A stretch of DNA of 64,000 nt, taken from positions 30,651,988 through 30,715,987 of the forward strand of contig OU862918.1 of the NCBI GenBank assembly GCA_917880885.1. The letters run 5' to 3'. The number at the start of each line of letters is the position of its first letter. The first letter of the stretch is position 1. The position numbers were made by a program, and so were the translations under genes. Source of the stretch: Limnephilus marmoratus (lineage: Eukaryota; Arthropoda; Insecta; Trichoptera; Limnephilidae). The notes under the pieces were generated by a model. That model made no database searches. It was not told the DNA's origin and saw only the letters and a program-made list of their open reading frames with translations. Below are positions 45,301-56,419 of the stretch, piece after piece.

Positions 45301-45697
45301 AAGTCCCGTTGGCGTCATGTATCTTTTCTCGGAAGATTTTTCAATGTGGATGAGTGTTTCAGGCTGATAATTATTGCTTATAATAATTGTTACCCTTTGT
45401 GCTATGCATAAAAAATCTTGTCTTAAAAACATTAGTTTTACAATTAAAAATAATAATTAATATTTGACAAGTTTAAGTATTTCCCCAATAAATGAAGACA
45501 TAATTTGTCTCGACGCCACCTAGCGAGGGATTTAACACTTACAATGTTTCTCTCGCAAAAATAAAGTTGGTTGTTTTCAGGTGGAAAAAATATAATAAGC
45601 AGTAATTGTTGAATGAAACACTAGCATATATTGAATCATTTGGCGGGTACGAGATAAGCCGCCATAGCTCAGTGGTCAGAGCAATCGACCGGCAATC
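42311..45697 (+). repeat. Inverted end block of the 413-bp array
   Basis: The same units in opposite orientation: eight complete tRNA-like genes and one cut after GGCAATC. The block starts with 9 non-array bases (ATATATAGA) and resumes at GCATATATTGAATC. Turning the block round would restore the broken tRNA at 42310, with only GATT present twice, so it is an inversion of the array end rather than an independent array. Confidence 0.93.
42354..42426 (+). tRNA. tRNA-like gene (GGC), first of 8 plus-strand copies
   Basis: Same sequence and defects as the minus-strand copies. Further complete plus copies start at 42767, 43180, 43593, 44006, 44419, 44832 and 45245, each 73 nt. A ninth starts at 45658 and is cut at 45697 in the anticodon stem. 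These eight run against the OR transcription unit; the thirty minus copies run with it. Confidence 0.8.
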
Positions 45698-45738
45698 CTA
45701 TATGATTCCAAGATTCCTCTCGAACTTTTTTGTTACAT

Positions 45739-45840
45739 TAGCTCCACACAGGAGGCCCTGAAGAAAATAATTCCCTATGTCATCATCAGGGCCTATGTCA
45801 TCTTTGGGGATGCTGTGTGGAGAGTATTTTCAGAAAATAC
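45739..45840 (-). mobile_element. Repeat family B, 3' hairpin fragment
   Basis: GCTCCACACAGGAGGCCCTG through GCTGTGTGGAGAGT, with a short internal duplication of TATGTCATC. Confidence 0.75.
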
Positions 45841-45909
45841 AGAAGATGTTTTGGGAAGGAAAAAGGTATGAGAAGTTACAAAAGTTACAGAAGATGTTTT
45901 GGGAAGGAA

Positions 45910-46065
45910 AAAGGTAATTCCACACAGGAGGCCCTGAGGAAAATAATTTCCCTCAGGGCCTATGTCATCTGAGATGCTGTGTGGAGGGTCTTTTTGAGGA
46001 GAGGAAGGAATGAATACTGGCCTAGAAGGGACCCATGTTGTAGGAAGGAGGAAACCAACCCACAA
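45910..46065 (-). mobile_element. Repeat family B, second 3' fragment
   Basis: CCACACAGGAGGCCCTGAGG and TCCCTCAGGGCC form an intact inner stem. TGTGTGGAGGGTC completes the outer stem. The copy then fades into unrelated sequence. A short duplicated flank (AAGATGTTTTGGGAAGGAAA) lies between this and the preceding copy. Confidence 0.7.
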
Positions 46066-46559
46066 CCGAGCTGTTGAACACAAGAAGAGTCGAAGAAGTG
46101 ACCCGTTCTCATGTGACAAATGTCAACCATGTATGTACATATATATGTTGGGTACGCGTTTGGCGTGTTTCCCGACTATGCACCGGTGCCGAGCATCTTC
46201 CATTGAAATACCGGTAGAACAAGGATAGCATTCCCACCCGACGCCTATACTCTAAAAATTGCAATCCGTTTGTTAAATTAGGAGAATCAGACGGAACGCC
46301 CGTTACTGCAGAGAGTCGAGGGTTTTTTTCAGGTATTTTGGGGCTCCAGACCAAAGGTGGCTGCCAAATTCAACCGTCGTATAAAAATATCAATTCTTAT
46401 TTTAATGTGCGATATCTATAATTAGCATATCATCATGATTAAATACTACAATTTGAGGTTTTACTCACTATGTTATTCCACTACAAATAAAATCAAATAG
46501 TTTAAGTCAGTTCCATAATATTCTATCAATCTTCTCAGAAGTATCTGAGTAGCTAGACA

Positions 46560-46797
46560 GTCACTTCCCAAACATTTGATTTTCCTATGCTTTTCAATCC
46601 CACACCTTTCAAACCAACAACATCTCGAAATGGAAACACCACGGGATCTTTGACATCTCTATTTCGACACACATCTCCACCGACTCCAAGTAGTAATCAT
46701 TCACTGTGTAACAAAATATTCATTCAGACAACATTGAAAAGATTCAACGTAAGTTTCTAAGGTTTATAAACTATAAATTGCATATTCCTATACAAAC
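46560..46797 (+). pseudogene. LINE 3' coding end, left part
   Basis: The clearest segment, from about 46733, reads NIEKIQRKFLRFINYKLHIP, the I-E-x-x-Q-R-K-F-L-R-F motif found after the reverse transcriptase in many insect LINEs. Upstream sequence is degenerate. The frame is interrupted at 46797 by a solo LTR and continues at 47378. Confidence 0.65.
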
Positions 46798-47372
46798 TGT
46801 AGGGGCGTGTAAATAGCCCCAGACACGAGGGAATACTACCCTATGTAATTAATGAAAGATGAACTCTTCCCAATGTGACACAAAACAGATTATATAGCAA
46901 TTCCAAAATCCTCAGTGAAAACAAACAAAACTCACTCTGAGAATGCAGCTATGCAGCTCTCCACAGGATGTCCAGCACAAAAGACACTAGTTACCTTCAA
47001 ATATTGATTTCGTCAAGGCGGTATTGCACAATCTCAACAGGTGTTTATCACAGGAAGGTAATTCACACAATGAATATTAATTTGCAAATTAATAATACGT
47101 GCCGAAATTTCACAACAATAATTTAATTATGGGTTAATTATTTGATTAGGACTGACATCTATTGGCTTTAACCAACACTCACGTCGGAAGTAATTGCTTG
47201 CCCCACAGAGGTCAGAAAATGCCTGAATTCACTGAATTTCAATGTCACATAGGGAAATTCAATATAATACAACCACCATAGATAGCGCCCCCATGGTCCC
47301 ATAGCATAAATTATTAATTTAAATGAGATTAATGCCCACATCTATTTAAATATATTTTATGGCGCATATCCA
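46798..47372 (+). mobile_element. Solo LTR, 575 bp, 5-bp target duplication
   Basis: Begins TGTAGGGGCGTG, ends CATATCCA (TG...CA), and is flanked on both sides by CAAAC (46793-46797 and 47373-47377). The LINE reading frame resumes exactly after one copy of CAAAC is removed, which proves both boundaries. The first 510 bp recur at 63491. Solo LTRs arise by recombination between the two LTRs of a full element. Confidence 0.88.
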
Positions 47373-47377
47373 CAAAC

Positions 47378-48000
47378 CATTGATTACAATTACCTCCTGA
47401 AAAAAATGTCACTATTGAAACTTTCGGAAAGAAGAATAAGCACAGATTCAATACTATTACTTAAAATACTGCATTACAAAATTGACTGCCCTGAATTACT
47501 TCAATTTATCAATATCCATGTTCCCAAATAATCATGCAGACATTTATTACCCTTTTACTTCAATAACACCAGGGCATTAGCTTATCAATTCTCCGATTCC
47601 GCGAGACTTCAGTCTCGGAAATAAATATTCTTATTTGGGCGATATATTTCATATTAAAACTAATCAGTTTAAATGTTGTATATTCTATCACTTTTATTCT
47701 TTAAGACACAAATAGACCTATGTACCTACCAAATAACTTCTATGCTACTACTATTTTGTTAAGAAGAATCTTTTAAATTCAATTATATGCGTGAGGATTC
47801 TTAGTTTCTGTTCACGTTTTTAACTATGTATTTTGTTTTGTGTTTTGTTGCAACCTTTTTTGTCATTATCTTTAAATTTTCTTAATTGTTTAAATTTTTA
47901 AGTATTTATTTCGATACAAATAGTTTGTAAAAATTTAATAAGAAAAGCCCACTAGGGCGTGTAATAAATAAATAAATTAAAATAAAAAATACACATATTG
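47378..48000 (+). pseudogene. LINE 3' end, right part with A-rich tail
   Basis: Continues in frame with DYNYLLKKMSLLKLSERR and LHYKIDCPELLQFINIH to a stop near 47528. Further degenerate sequence follows to CCACTAGGGCGTGTAATAAA and an (AAATA)n-type tail. Confidence 0.65.
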
Positions 48001-48104
48001 GAAAAGCTGTAAACCCGGGAAAATTTTCATTTCATTTATTACTCTTTACTTCAAACTGCATAAACATGTAATCTCCAATCGGGAACATTTTCTGTGATGG
48101 GGGA

Positions 48105-48260
48105 GAAAGAGACCAAAGTGTTTTCACATATATCTCTTCCCCGTCTATGTACATCTCCTCCCCACTACCTTTAGCTTCACAACGTACCCCAATAGAGGAC
48201 GCCATATTCTTACTGGTTGCAGACGAGGGATCATTTTCGACTCTTGCGCAATTTTGATTA
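48105..48260 (+). mobile_element. SINE-A, 3' fragment
   Basis: CTCCCCACTACCTTTAGCTT, CACAACGTACCCCAATAGAG and GGTTGCAGACGAGGG match the last third of SINE-A. It is diverged and directly precedes the 91-bp array. Confidence 0.6.
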
Positions 48261-48321
48261 ACATAATTTAACGAGTGGAGCGAAGGGTTTTCGGTTTTCG
48301 ATTTGGCCTGTCAATTTTTAT

Positions 48322-49868
48322 TTATATTATGTCCACACGCGGCAGCACTCCGAAGGTCGCGGGATCGTATCCCGGCGTGGCAAATTAAATTTAATTGATT
48401 GATTTGTGTTATTTATATTATGTCCACACGCGGCAGCACTCCGAAGGTCGCGGGATCGTATCCCGGCGTGGCAAATTAAATTTAATTGATTGATTTGTGT
48501 TATTTATATTATGTCCACACGCGGCAGCACTCCGAAGGTCACGGGATCGTATCCCGGCGTGGCAAATTAAATTTAATTGATTGATTTGTGTTATTTATAT
48601 TATGTCCACACGCGGCAGCACTTCGAAGGTCGCGGGATCGTATCCCGGCGTGGCAAATTAAATTTAATTGATTGATTTGTGTTATTTATATTATGTCCAC
48701 ACGCGGCAGCACTCCGAAGGTCGCGGGATCGTATCCCGGCGTGGCAAATTAAATTTAATTGATTGATTTGTGTTATTTATATTATGTCCACACGCGGCAG
48801 CACTCCGAAGGTCGCGGGATCGTATCCCGGCGTGGCAAATTAAATTTAATTGATTGATTTGTGTTATTTATATTATGTCCACACGCGGCAGCACTCCGAA
48901 GGTCGCGGGATCGTATCCCGGCGTGGCAAATTAAATTTAATTGATTGATTTGTGTTATTTATATTATGTCCACACGCGGCAGCACTCCGAAGGTCGCGGG
49001 ATCGTATCCCGGCGTGGCAAATTAAATTTAATTGATTGATTTGTGTTATTTATATTATGTCCACACGCGGCAGCACTCCGAAGGTCGCGGGATCGTATCC
49101 CGGCGTGGCAAATTAAATTTAATTGATTGATTTGTGTTATTTATATTATGTCCACACGCGGCAGCACTCCGAAGGTCGCGGGATCGTATCCCGGCGTGGC
49201 AAATTAAATTTAATTGATTGATTTGTGTTATTTATATTATGTCCACACGCGGCAGCACTCCGAAGGTCGCGGGATCGTATCCCGGCGTGGCAAATTAAAT
49301 TTAATTGATTGATTTGTGTTATTTATATTATGTCCACACGCGGCAGCACTCCGAAGGTCGCGGGATCGTATCCCGGCGTGGCAAATTAAATTTAATTGAT
49401 TGATTTGTGTTATTTATATTATGTCCACACGCGGCAGCACTCCGAAGGTCGCGGGATCGTATCCCGGCGTGGCAAATTAAATTTAATTGATTGATTTGTG
49501 TTATTTATATTATGTCCACACGCGGCAGCACTCCGAAGGTCGCGGGATCGTATCCCGGCGTGGCAAATTAAATTTAATTGATTGATTTGTGTTATTTATA
49601 TTATGTCCACACGCGGCAGCACTCCGAAGGTCGCGGGATCGTATCCCGGCGTGGCAAATTAAATTTAATTGATTGATTTGTGTTATTTATATTATGTCCA
49701 CACGCGGCAGCACTCCGAAGGTCGCGGGATCGTATCCCGGCGTGGCAAATTAAATTTAATTGATTGATTTGTGTTATTTATATTATGTCCACACGCGGCA
49801 GCACTCCGAAGGTCGCGGGATCGTATCCCGGCGTGGCAAATTAAATTTAATTGATTGATTTGTGTTAT
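48322..49868 (+). repeat. Tandem array of 17 x 91 bp grown from the tRNA part of SINE-A
   Basis: Unit marker TGTCCACACG occurs at 48330 and every 91 bp to 49786 without exception. Each unit is CCGAAGGTCGCGGGATCGTA, TCCCGGCGTGGCAAATTAAA, TTGATTGATTTGTGTT, then ATTATGTCCACACGCGGCAG. The first parts are the T-arm half and the adjoining body of SINE-A. Box B has decayed to GGGATCGTATCCC, keeping the stem. Only units 3 (48540) and 4 (48621) show single-base variants. The last unit runs into a normal SINE-A body. Confidence 0.95.
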
Positions 49869-50160
49869 TTCACAATTTATTCATTTAAAATAATACATAA
49901 TATAGTTCCAGAGTGGAAGATACTCTCAGTATCGTCCTGGTGTAAGACCACCATTCAGAATTAAAACGTTGTTTGAAATGGCATTAGCCATGTTTGGTAA
50001 CCAGATCTGAATAGCCAGGTACTTCCCCACCCTCCTCTTCCCTATCTCCTTCCTCTTCCCACTACCTTCAACCTCACAACATACCCCAATTGGGGATGCC
50101 ATAGTTCCACTGGCTCCAGACGGGAGTAGTTGGGACTCTTGTGCGGTATTCACGTAAAAA
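49869..50160 (+). mobile_element. SINE-A body and tail continuing from the 91-bp array
   Basis: TCCAGAGTGGAAGATACTCT through CTTGTGCGGTATTCACGTAA and an A-rich end. This shows the array is an internal expansion of a single SINE-A copy. Confidence 0.85.
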
Positions 50161-50169
50161 AAAGAAAAA

Positions 50170-50621
50170 CACACAGAAAGCCCCGAGGAAAATAATTCCC
50201 CTCAGGGACTATGTCATCTTTGGGGATGCTGTCAGGAGGATCTTTTTAGGAGAGGAAGGAGAGGAAGTTCTGGAAAGGAAAATGGTATGAGGGGTGGGTA
50301 GGAATCTAAGGGTCAGTGTGTCCAGGAGTGACGGGCGTATGAATCTATCCCACCCATTGCGGTGCAAGGCGATTTTCCGAGAGAGTACAGCCGGAGAAGT
50401 CAAAGGGGCTCCCTCAACCATTCTCTCCCGATCCGGCCTGCCATGCAGCTGGTGAGCAGACGCATCCGCCGCCAAAATCCGGGCAAATCTCACCCCGCAA
50501 ACCCGGGCACTACTAAGTCACCAAACATATCGAACCACTTGGGGTGACCAATGGCAGAGGTGCTGTTTATCCAATAAATAGTTTCCGGTTCGGCGGTATT
50601 CATACCCGCCTCCCAAATTTA
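50170..50621 (-). mobile_element. Repeat family B, nearly full-length
   Basis: Runs from GAGGAAAATAATTCCCCTCA (inner hairpin) to CATACCCGCCTCCCAAATTT (family 5' end) on minus. It abuts the SINE-A tail, missing the outermost hairpin arm. Confidence 0.8.
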
Positions 50622-51263
50622 AAATGAATAATATTCCTCAAAATATTAATACGAAATATGGTATGAACTGCTTACTGCGGTTTAACGCCAAAAAATCCGT
50701 CTAGATTTCACCGTTTATCCCATATTTTTAGAATTAATTTTTAGGCTTAAGACGTTTTGCAAACTTTGCATAATATATCAAAAATGTGATTATATTATTT
50801 TTAAATGAACATTTAACGTTTTTTACAAAATTGCTTCCCACGGTTATTAGCTTTTACTACATTTTCTTCAAAATAAATCTTTAATATTTTTCCCTTAAAG
50901 TACGTAGTCGTGATTCTCGTGAATATCCCCAACCCGTCCCATCTGTCTGGTCTAGTTATAATTCAGTAAGCAGAAGGCATCGCACGAGTAGATCATCCTA
51001 AGCACATATTATATTATTTTATCAACATCGCCTTGCATATGAATTATATAATATTAGAAAAATAGCTTTTCCATTTATTCCGTACATCTTACATAGTTAG
51101 GGAAGATTGAAACACAATAAAATCCAATTTTTATAAGAAAAACTCACTTTCGAAAACTTTTGAAGGTTATTTCAATCAATGTAATATATCATTGAAGAAG
51201 AAGATAATAATGATAATCTAAACGAAAATATGAAATAGAACAAGACACAGAAAAACATGGTCT
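50622..51263. other. AT-rich intronic sequence, nothing recognised
   Basis: No frame or repeat member was seen. Confidence 0.4.
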
Positions 51264-51458
51264 GGGTTTTGTCCGGATCTTGGCTGCGGATGCGTCTGCT
51301 CACCAGCTCCATGGCAGGCCGGATCGGGAGAGAATGATTGAGGGAGCCCCTTTGACTTCTCTCTCGGAACATCGCCTTGCACCGCAGTGGAAGGGATGGA
51401 TTCATACGCCCGTCACACTGGACACACTGACCCCCACCCCTCGAACCCTTTTCCTTCA
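51264..51458 (+). mobile_element. Repeat family B, middle fragment
   Basis: GGTCTGGGTTTTGTCCGGAT through CGAACCCTTTTCCTTC. It is cut at both ends and the right end is joined directly to another copy. Confidence 0.7.
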
Positions 51459-51856
51459 ACACCTCTGCCACAGGTCACCCCAAGTGGTTCGCTAAGTTTG
51501 GTGATTTAGCAGGGGTGCCCGGGTTCTTTGAGTGAGGTTTGTCTAGCTCTTGATGGCGAATGCGCTTCTTCACATAATGCATGGCGGTCCGGATCGGGAG
51601 AGACCGCTTGAGGCAGATATAATCTAGACCGCTCCAGGAGGACTCTCTCGCCCTATCGCCTTACACCGCAGTGGAAGGGGTGGATTCACCCGGCTCTCAC
51701 TCCTGGACACATTGACCCCCAGATTCCTACCCACCCCTCATTCGTTTTTCCTTCCCAGAACTTCCTCTCCTTAAAAAGACTCTTAACACAGCAACCCCAA
51801 AGATATACACAGATCCTGAGGGGTTTTCCTCAGGATCTCCTGTGTGGAGCTATTGA
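51459..51856 (+). mobile_element. Repeat family B, copy with 3' hairpin
   Basis: Starts AACACCTCTGCCACAGGTCA and ends CTCCTGTGTGGAGCTATTG with an A-rich tail. The outer hairpin arm is changed to CTTAACACAG. Confidence 0.75.
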
Positions 51857-54105
51857 AAACAAAAGGTTTAAATTAAACTAAAACAATAAAGAACTCCAGT
51901 CCAATTTTTTTATTTTTTTTATGAATAATGACCTTCTAACTTAAATAACTGCGTTTTTGTTTTTATTTTTAGAGTTAGTTTTAATAGTTAAAATAATTGT
52001 CAAAGTTTTAATTTTTCGAGACCCCCCGGAAATATGGTAAATCGTGTGACGTCATTAATCCCGAAAAATTAGTATGGGATTGGGCAATCAGCTGATCTAC
52101 TGCCGCCATTTTGAAATCCGTTGTTCCGTTGTTCGAAGTATTCTCCCTAGAAGAAGCATTACTTTTTTCATTCATTATTTTTTTTGTGCAGTAGTTTTTC
52201 AATATTTTAAATAATAGAGATAAACTAATAGAGATACCTCTATTTTTAATACTGAATTATTTAGGCTTAAATATTGTTTCAATAAACACTACAACTAAAT
52301 CTCTATAAACAGTACGAAATAAAGAATAACATGAAATGTTGTTAATACTGATGGCTTGTGCCATACCTACATGTCAATTGATTTCAATACAATGTGTACA
52401 ATGACTGGTGACGCGTGACGTCAGCACTAACCATTCAATCGTACCAACTTTACAGTGTATTTTAACGAGACGTTAAAAAATACACTTTTTAATATTTTTT
52501 TACGAACACTACGTTTAATATTATAAAAAAAACTTATATACTCAGAATCAGCGTTTACTGGTCTTTATGAACATATTTTTTTAAAGTCATAATATTTTTT
52601 ACTGTAGTTCCTTATTTCAAAAGTCTGTTTTTAACAAAATTTGATAACTGAATATAGTAGTCAACTCATTTCAGATAGCTAAGATAAAAATGCTTGGTTT
52701 TATAAAGGAAAACAGTCTATAAAATTGCAGTAACATTCCAAAGGGTTCAATTTCGATAATAGATACATTTAACACATCGTTCTCCGATGCGTCTCTCACG
52801 GGATGTCATTATAAAACAAATAGATAATGAGTATTTCTCAAAAAAAGTGTACATTTTGGAAAAATAAAGTGTGCCTAGAAACAGTTCAAAAATTACATAT
52901 TTTTAATTAATCATACAAAAAAAATATATACACCATTTTTTAGAATAAATATTAGGCTTTAAAATAACGAAGAATAAACATTAAAATCGTATTAATCCGC
53001 AAATATTTTAATTTAAAAAAAAAAAGATTTTTACCTTTCATACAAAATAAAATTGCCACCCTACCTACTTCATGTGTTTATACTTCATAAAATGCGAGTA
53101 ACACGTTGTAAAATGTGAATTTTTGTAAGTTTTAGGGTCTTAACTAATTGTAGTTTCTGTGCAAAGTAATTTTATATGGGGTTTCATAATAAATTAATAA
53201 TTTATGCACAAAAATCAAAATGAAACATAGTCATTTACTTTTTAGTAACTACTCTTTAGTTGCGTTTTGTTTTTACTTCCACCATAATTTCTGAACCCAT
53301 TTATTAAATTTTACATGGGCAACACTAGCTTCATTCTGGTTGGTTTTTGGTCTGACGTCTCCGCCATAACATTAATTGTTAAAATCAGTAAAAACGTGTT
53401 TCTTTAGTGGGACTACTATTTCGAGACAGGAAATATTATAGCCTTTTTTCACGAAACTTTAAGTCTTTTTTTGCTCATATTTTTGTAATACGTGCAGTAC
53501 GAACATTGCTAAGCTTACCTATTTACAGTTTTAAGTTTTATCAAACCATTGACTTTTTATAACCCCATTTTGTCTATTCTTCTTACAATTTCGTAACTTT
53601 TATTATAAATTTCGTAACGTTACGAAAAAGTATAGTGTAAAACTGAGTGTACTCAGTTACAACCTGATTTTATTTATTATAAAGACAAAGTAATACAATA
53701 CGACAGTAAAATAAACATATTTTACAAAAAAAAGAAAAGTCCCAATCAACTACTTTTAAGTAGTTTGTCAATGGTTGCTTTTACTTTGAAGATGTAGAAA
53801 TTATTTCTTTCGGCGAGCCAATTCTTCAACATAATATTTGTTTTACCATTTGTACATGTTTTAATTTCGATAGGTAACACATTTAAGCAATTGGGTATCA
53901 TGTAGTCCAGCGTTATTTGTCCATATTTGTTTAAATGCTTAGGTTAAGAATAGTATATTGTAAGTGTGTCTGCAAGTATAAGTTGTCCCTTTCAAATTGA
54001 AAGTATATTTATGAATCAGTGGTGCCTCAAGCTTTTATAAAATCTTATTTAAATAAATATGTATTATAATTTACTCTTATAATACCGGCTACAGGATAAC
54101 TTTTT
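51857..54105. other. Long AT-rich intronic stretch, nothing firm
   Basis: Contains scattered CRE-like TGACGTCA words (near 52049 and 52408) and no recognisable gene or repeat. Confidence 0.35.
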
Positions 54106-56400
54106 TTTAGGAATACCCCCAAAAACCAATGCCGGAAGGCAAAAAGCTTCTTAGAAGAAATTTTACCAAATGTGTCCATGGCAGAAAAAGAGAAGGTTTG
54201 CTAAATAAAATTACAGATTCTTTAAAAACAAAGTTTAATAAAGCAGATACCTGAGAAAAGAAAGTAGGTACTAAAAAAAGTAGCTACAAACCAAATTGTA
54301 AATAAACACAAATTAAAAATAGCTTTTTCGATAGTGATTCAAATTAATACATTTTTAAATGTTGTAAAAAGTGCCTGTTCTTTAATTTCCTAAGGATTTG
54401 TTGAATATTGTGTTAGGTACGTAAATTTGGGAAGCTGATAATTAAGCTGATAATAAGCTGATAATAAATCTGATAAAAACATTAATTAATTATAATTAAT
54501 TAATTAATACTTCTTTGTTTTATTTTAAACCCATTACAATAGGTACAATAAGAATTTGGGTCATGAGTTTATGTATGTTATGTATTATGTACATTTAGAA
54601 AAGACGAATATTTTTTTAAATTAAATAAATAATACAAAAAAAATAAAAAAAATTTAAAAATTTTGTATTGTATATAACAAGCTTTATGTTTACTATTTAG
54701 TTACATCTTAGGACTATTTCGTAACAATATTTCATAACAACCTTTTCGTTACGTACATTTATTTTGAGAAAAAATACTCTAATGTTATCTTTTGTACGCC
54801 ATCTCTTTAATTCTGCAGTTAAAATACGTTTCAGTAGTGTTTTTTTTACTCTACGTGTTTTTAAACACATTTTACATTTTTACAAAGCGAATGATTACTG
54901 TAACAAGCAACACCACGGGAAAATAAACTCATTTATTGAAACATTCACAATTGTGCATCCATGGAAAACGTTTCTGTAATTGAGGAAAAAACGACAATTT
55001 GGGACAAATATCTGTAAATGAACGATGATTAATGTGGTGGGATATATTTGAGGTTTTGGTAGTAGACACAAAATTTGACTCCCTAAATCTCTAAACTGCT
55101 GTTTTTACGGGGTTTGTCTTTCGTCTTGTGAGTTAATTATTTATAGCATCTGTTTCAACTTTTCACCCTTTTCTTTTTTTTAACACACTTTTTCGATCAT
55201 TAGAAAGTGTATCTTAATTGAAGAAATCATTTAGTAGTACCCAGATCTACAATTGAAACATCAGCCGTTGACTGCAGTCGATAGACTATTGAAGGAATTT
55301 TCTGTTGACGCTTTTATTTTCACTCACAAGTCACAATTTGCGTCTGCTGCTTCAACGCTCCCCTGTTGTGATTGTCAATAAACTTTTTCAATCAACGGAA
55401 TGTAATGGTGGGAAAGGTGTGCGTGCACTGTGCTACGGTGTACACATTTAAATATCCAATTGATATTTGAGTAACATTTAATTTGACTGACTGCAGTCGA
55501 CAGGTAAAATTACAAAAGGAGGGGATTTTCTTTAGGTGCTTGTTTTGACTTTATGAAGGCTACGTCTTATGATTGAGTGATGTTTTTTGTTTCAACCATC
55601 GCCTGTTTCTAATGTCGCCGATCTCTCCTGCAAATAAGAAGTTTTATAATGAAATCACGTGCAAACGTAATATATGACACGTAAGAGTAATCAGTGAGAA
55701 TAGACATTAACATAATAACATGAAGGTACCATCTGCCGAGTTTTTTTGTTATTAAGGCCTCGAAACCCGCGGTTCCGTCTCGAAATTCATGTTTCCACAT
55801 GTCCATACCAACTTCACGTGAACGTGAGAAATTTTCCAAAAAGAAAACCTTCGGTACCGCACAATGGTGGAAGAGATTCATAGGGTGTTTAGCATTTTCG
55901 GTAGAAAAATATTTAGACAATTTATAATAATTGAGAGACATAGTTATACCTCCAGACGTTTCGTTTTATATGTGATCACATGCTTCACGCACTGAAATAT
56001 TGGAGAAAAATTTCGAAAATATTGAATTTTTTCAACGTGACAATCCGCAGGCATTGTCAGTGCTGCAAGTCACAAGTAAAAATGAGAATAACGTGGCAAG
56101 ATGTTTGTTGAGAAAAACAAAGTTATTCAAGTCTGGTTTTTGACCATGACTAAAGCGATTTCAAATTTTCTATTCTGAAAGGTTTTATTTTCGAGGCACT
56201 GCTGAAATCCAGCTGCATGTACCTAAAGCTGAGCGGTAACTTTCTGTCACTATTATCAAACCAAATATGATGTAAAACTATGTAACAACTAAATATATTT
56301 TAATATATAATATTTTCACGTATAAAAGTATATTTTATTTTATTGATGTTATTATTTTCTCCGTTAGTATTTTCACTTTAGAAATTACACGTTTAACCAA
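54106..56400 (+). other. Possible eroded coding fragments, unidentified
   Basis: Three protein-like plus-strand segments are separated by stops and junk: about 54111-54205 after a TTTTTTTTAG acceptor-like site (KNQCRKAKSFLEEILPN), about 55747-55928 (ending WWKRFIGCLAFSVEKYLDNL) and about 55985-56147 (NVARCLLRKTKLFKSGF). A 110-codon minus frame overlaps the second. I recognise no family. They may belong to one decayed gene or to a transposon. Confidence 0.2.
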
Positions 56401-56419
56401 AATAATGGACCGCTTAGAG

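Noticed and set aside
29756..45411. Repeated 72-codon ORFs (LNETLAYIESF...), one per 413-bp unit, and 87-codon plus-strand variants
   Set aside because: They start at TTG, run straight through the tRNA-like gene in the tRNA sense direction (SSVVRAIDRQSRGHGFKSRW is simply a translated tRNA) and carry no independent signal. The 87-codon versions exist only because one T-to-G change removes a stop.
29806..45697. CRISPR array
   Set aside because: Long identical units without short repeat/spacer alternation and without cas genes, in an insect genome.
48322..49868. Array of 17 functional tRNA genes
   Set aside because: Each 91-bp unit has only the T-arm half of a tRNA and a mutated box B. No acceptor or D-arm is present.
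9850..52420. CRE-like TGACGTCA words as regulatory sites
   Set aside because: An 8-bp word seen a few times in 64 kb has no positional support near any promoter in the window.
55609..55941. 110-codon minus ORF as a host exon
   Set aside because: No recognisable domain, and the overlapping plus frame looks equally or more coding-like, so strand and reality are undecided.
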